Shown here: piece by piece, positions 60,931 to 64,000 of the stretch
Layout of the letters: each line of letters begins with the position of its first letter
Numbering within the stretch: position 1 is the stretch's first letter
Assembly (NCBI GenBank): GCA_963771025.1
Contig: CAVYRL010000004.1
Span: forward strand, 320,401 to 384,400
Reading direction: 5' to 3'
DNA: 64,000 nt
Source of the DNA: Miltoncostaea sp963771025
GTDB lineage: Bacteria > Actinomycetota > Thermoleophilia > Miltoncostaeales > Miltoncostaeaceae
Notes under the pieces: generated by a model
Databases searched by the model: none
Told to the model about the DNA's origin: nothing
What the model saw: only the letters and a program-made list of their open reading frames with translations
Program-made: the position numbers and the translations under genes

Positions 60931-62293
60931 TCAGGAGCCTGGTCCGTTATCTCGACCGGCGCGCCGGCGTGGCTCCAACCCTGAAGCGCGCGCTGCGGTA
61001 CGTGTTCCCCGACCACTGGACGTTCCTGTTCGGCGAGATCGCCCTCTACGCGTTCGTCGTCCTGGTGGTGACCGGCGTCTATCTCACGTTCTTCTTCCAG
61101 CCCAGCCTGGCCGAGACGACCTATGACGGCTCCTACGCGCCGCTGCGCGGCGCGCACATGTCCGACGCCTACCGCTCGGTGGTCGACCTCTCGCTCGACA
61201 CCCGCGCGGGGCTGCTCATCCGCCAGACCCACCACTGGGCGGCGCTCGTCTTCGTGGCGGCGATCGCCGTCCACCTGATGCGGATCTTCTTCACCGGCGC
61301 GTTCCGCTCCCGCGCGACGTGAACTACTACGTCGGCGTCACGATGCTGGCGCTGGCGCTGATGGAGGGCTTCGCCGGCTACTCGCTGGTGGACGATCTGC
61401 TGTCGGGCATGGGCCTCGCGATCGCCTACTCGGTCCTGATGTCGGTCCCGTTCGTCGGGGCGAACCTCGCGGTCGGTATATGGGGCGGCCAGTTCCCGGG
61501 ATCCGACGCCTTCATGTCGCGCCTCTACATCGGTCACGTGCTACTGCTGCCCGTCGTGATCGGGATCCTGATGGCGCTGCACCTGCTCCTGATCACCCGG
61601 CCGCACCACACGCAGTTCCGCGGCCCGGGGCGCAGGGAGGGCAACACGGTCGGTAGCCGCATGTGGCCGGGCTATGCACTGCGCTCGGCCGGGCTCCTGT
61701 TCGCCGTGGCCGCGGTGCTCGTGCCCTCGGCGGCCTGATCCAGATCAACCCGATCTGGCAGCGGGGTCCGTACGACATCGCCGAGTTCACCAACGGCGCG
61801 CAGCCAGACTGGACTCGGCCGGCTGATCGGCGCGTTGCGGCTGATGCCGGGGGTGGAGCCCACGCTGGGCGACCTGACGGGCCCGCGGAACCCGTTCTTC
61901 GGAGGCGTGCTCTTCCCCGGTGTGGTCTTCGGCGTCCTCTACCTGTGGCCGTTGTTCGAGCGCCTCGTGACCGGCGACGGCCGGCCTCACCACCTACTCG
62001 ACCGGCCGCGCGACGCGCCCTGGCGCACCGCCTTCGGCGCGGCATTCTTCACCTGGATCCTCGTCGTCTTCCTCGCCGGCGCAGCCGACCAGGCCTTCGT
62101 CCACTTCGACATCCCCTACCAGCACCAGGTCACGTTCTTTCGCATTGCCGCGGTCGTGCTCCCGGTGGTCGTCTTCTGGTGCACCAAGCGGATCTGCGAC
62201 GAGCTGCGCGGTAGCGGCGCACACCCGCTGCGCGGTTGGACGGGGCGCATCCGTGCGCCGCGGGCCGACGGGCGGGTTCGAGACGCGGGATAA
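60927..62293 (+). pseudogene. qcrB: Cytochrome b subunit (QcrB), several frameshifts
   Basis: Pieces in order: VFPDHWTFLFGEIALYAFVV and THHWAALVFVAAIAVHLMRIF (first haem-ligand His pair region), then NYYVGVTMLALALMEGFAG and YIGHVLLLPVVIGILMALHL (second pair), then GGLIQINPIWQRGPYDIAEF, and finally LIGALRLMPGVEPTLG followed by the C-terminal helices. Frame breaks are near 61313, 61731 and 61815. The gene order C-A-B and the long C-terminal extension fit the actinobacterial bc1 complex. Part of the 3' end is duplicated at 54058-54292. The stop is at 62293. Confidence 0.87.
61888..62122 (+). repeat. Direct repeat copy B (within qcrB)
   Basis: This is the in-gene copy of the 235-bp segment also found at 54058-54292, offset by 7830 bp. 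It is embedded in the open C-terminal frame of cytochrome b, so it is the original, and the other copy is the derived fragment. Confidence 0.93.
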
Positions 62294-62420
62294 ACGATCG
62301 CCGCCCTGATCGCGATCTTCGGGACGAGCCCCGCAATGACCCTCTCGGCCTGCGCGTGGAGCGCCAGGAGGAGGCGGGAAGCCCCGATCGGTCGGCCTAC
62401 CACCCCGCCCGCCGCGGAGC

Positions 62421-62931
62421 TCACATAGGCCGCTTGGGGGGATCCGGCGCCGATGCGGCGAATCGCCGGCGGCGTCCGACCGGGAGCGCCCACCACACGC
62501 AGCAGATGAGGGCGCCTGTCGAGACGGCGACGGCGATGGCGACCATCCGGGCGAAGAGCACATCGGTCACGAGGAGCATCGCTGAGGTCATCGACAGCGC
62601 GAGCGCTCCGAGCCCCCATAGCGTCATTGGATGTGGGCGGTTCTCACAACGTCGGCCTCGGTAACTTCTCCAAAGCGCACCGGCGAAGAGCGGTCGTCGT
62701 TATCAGTAGAACGGTCGCCGCGGCGGTGCTGAGCAGCGTGATGAAGTAGACATCGCGCTGGAAGACGCTCACCCGCTCAAACCCCGCGCTGAAGGGCACC
62801 GTCAGCAGGAAACCGAAGAGCACCTGCACGCCCGGCAGCGTGACCCGCAGTCCTTGCAGCAGCTCACCGAGCTGCCGGTCCGAGCGCTCGGCATCGGTCT
62901 CGTCGCGCCGCGGTCTGGCCGGCGTGCTCAT
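62421..62931 (-). pseudogene. DUF6328-like membrane protein, frameshifted
   Basis: The first part, from ATG 62931, reads ERSDRQLGELLQGLRVTLPG and FGFLLTVPFSAGFERVSVFQ, then YFITLLSTAAATVLLITTTA, which fits the first half of DUF6328 proteins. The usual second half appears in other frames: VVRTAH, then LWGLGALALSMTSAMLLVTD to CCVWWALP. About two indels near 62625-62675 separate them. It is divergent from the possible gene at 63249. Function of the family is unknown. Confidence 0.65.
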
Positions 62932-63248
62932 CTGCTCGGGGCTCCTAGCGCCTTCGGTGCTCTTCGTCGGCGCTTACCCGCGATGCCGCTGCGCCGAACA
63001 CCGCGGAGAGAAAACGGGATCGACTGGCATCGATCTTCATTTGTCGATTGAAGTGGCTCACGTCAATGGATCGGCGTCTCGGCCGATCAAATCCGCGATC
63101 CCCAATGAGGCCCCAGACGCGCCGCTCGCGCCCCCCCCGGGGGGGTGCATGCGGTGCGAAATGCGCGCCGGCTTTCCCAGACAGGACGCGAACGGGTCTT
63201 TCGGTTCATAGGGCGCATCGCCCGCCGGAACGCTCCGGGAGTGAGGCC
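62932..63248. other. Intergenic region with a C8G7 run
   Basis: No gene is recognised. At 63131-63145 there is a run of eight C directly followed by seven G, a self-complementary tract that could form a short hairpin or be a spot of poor sequence. A small inverted repeat CTTCA/TGAAG lies near 63040. Confidence 0.4.
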
Positions 63249-63502
63249 ATGGACGAGGGAGCGAGGTTCGGGTCCTGGTACCTCGAGTACACGTATCGCA
63301 GCCGGGATCGCATGCTGACCAGCTCAACGGGGGCCGGCCTCCGCGAAGTCACCGCGTCTACCACCGGCTCCTGCTGGGACAGCTCGCCCGGATCCCCTAC
63401 CGGCCGGCCCGGTGGCGCGCGCGCGTCGTCTCGTACCGGGTGCGCCGGGGGCGGCGCCCCGCCCGGGTGAGCGGCCCCTCTGCGGGGTCGCCCCGACCGT
63501 AG
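63249..63502 (+). pseudogene. Possible small basic protein, frameshifted (unrecognised)
   Basis: An ATG behind GGGAGTGAGG opens MDEGARFGSWYLEYTYRSRD. A more convincing coding stretch, RVYHRLLLGQLARIPYRPAR followed by WRARVVSYRVRRGRRPARV, lies in another frame from about 63353 to the stop at 63502. Joining them with one indel near 63330 gives a basic protein of about 84 residues. I cannot name the family and the joined model is tentative. Confidence 0.3.
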
Positions 63503-63586
63503 CCCGGCGTCGGCGCGGGAGCCGCGCTCCGCTGTCCGGCCCGAGACCCGGGGAAGGCCCGGACCATCGTCCGAGCCAGGCGGTCG

Positions 63587-64000
63587 TCACACCCTCGCGG
63601 TGATCGTCCCCCTCAGAGTGCTGCTGTTTGGGACCCCTGCCCACTCTGCATGCACCACCCGGCGCGATCCGTCGGGGAGCCGGCAGACGCCGTCGAAGCT
63701 GAAGGATGCGGCCTGCGTGACCCTTCCGGTGCACGTCTGACCGCCGGGGAGGTACTCGAGCTGGAGCGAGGTGGACGGCGCGGCCACGGCCGACAGGAGC
63801 AGGTCGGCGCGAACCAGCACCGGCGTCCCGCCGGCGCCCCGTCCGGCCAGCGAGACGAGCTCCTCTACCGAGCCGTCCCGGCGGCTGACGCGGCCCGTTA
63901 AGGTGTCATCGAAGCCGCGGCCCGCCGGAACCGTCCTCTGATGCTTGATCGACGGTGCGATCGCGAGCACCGCGGCGCCGAGAACGATTGCGCCGACGGC
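63587..64000 (-). CDS. C-terminal end of a membrane-anchored protein (partial, runs off the right edge)
   Basis: The frame is open from the window edge to the stop at 63587. The first visible residues (AVGAIVLGAAVLAIAPSIKH) form a membrane helix. About 110 residues follow, predicted as beta-rich: GFDDTLTGRVSRRDGS, PVLVRADLLLSAVA, CTGRVTQAASFSFDGVC with two cysteines, and TLRGTITARV. A helix plus such a tail resembles the end of ferric-reductase-like membrane proteins of related bacteria, but that is only an impression. The N-terminal part is outside the window. Confidence 0.55.
   Translation of the reverse strand, partial: AVGAIVLGAAVLAIAPSIKHQRTVPAGRGFDDTLTGRVSRRDGSVEELVSLAGRGAGGTPVLVRADLLLSAVAAPSTSLQLEYLPGGQTCTGRVTQAASFSFDGVCRLPDGSRRVVHAEWAGVPNSSTLRGTITARV

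Overview
The window is very GC-rich DNA with frequent GTG starts and many 4-bp ATGA/GTGA gene overlaps. Together with LLM-class (probably F420-dependent) oxidoreductases, actinobacterial-type menaquinol-cytochrome c reductase genes, DUF3618, holin-X-like and DUF6328-like proteins, this points to an Actinomycetota chromosome. A Thermoleophilia-like lineage is my best but unproven guess. I see no rRNA, tRNA or CRISPR array.

Region 1 (1-52040) is one long catabolic island of about 47 genes, in short operons on both strands. It encodes two acyl-CoA ligases, two acyl-CoA dehydrogenases, two enoyl-CoA hydratases, a 3-hydroxyacyl-CoA dehydrogenase, two thiolases plus an HMG-CoA-synthase-like/DUF35 partner, one complete and one partial class I CoA-transferase-like pair, a CaiB-type CoA-transferase, and a biotin-dependent carboxylase split over two divergent operons. 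It also has two large 'hydantoinase A/B' pairs that look like acetone/acetophenone-carboxylase relatives, six LLM oxidoreductases, four AttH-like lipocalin-type proteins, an epoxide hydrolase, three NTF2/SnoaL-like proteins, an Old-Yellow-Enzyme-type reductase, and an aminoglycoside-phosphotransferase-like kinase next to an acyl-CoA ligase and dehydrogenase. Most operon heads carry a palindrome related to TACCAAACGNNCGTTTGGTA (ten sites listed), yet no TetR-type or other DNA-binding regulator is encoded in the window. I infer a single regulon that activates a cyclic, probably terpenoid- or steroid-like substrate as CoA thioesters and dismantles it. The substrate itself cannot be read from the sequence.

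The island is interrupted at 3520-5786 by an intact IS110-family element lying against the truncated, frameshifted remains of a second one.

Region 2 (52199-55224) is a junction: an MFS transporter, a small membrane protein, a 235-bp second copy of part of the downstream cytochrome b gene, an orphan STAS-domain protein and a decayed IS3-type transposase.

Region 3 (55406-62293) is respiratory: two small envelope proteins, cytochrome c oxidase subunits II and I, a small membrane protein, a CtaG-like assembly factor and then qcrC-qcrA-qcrB. Oxidase subunit I is atypical at both canonical proton-pathway positions. The qcr genes contain about seven frameshifts, which could be real decay or assembly error. 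Region 4 (62294-64000) holds a frameshifted DUF6328-like gene, a doubtful small gene and the 3' end of an unidentified membrane-anchored protein.
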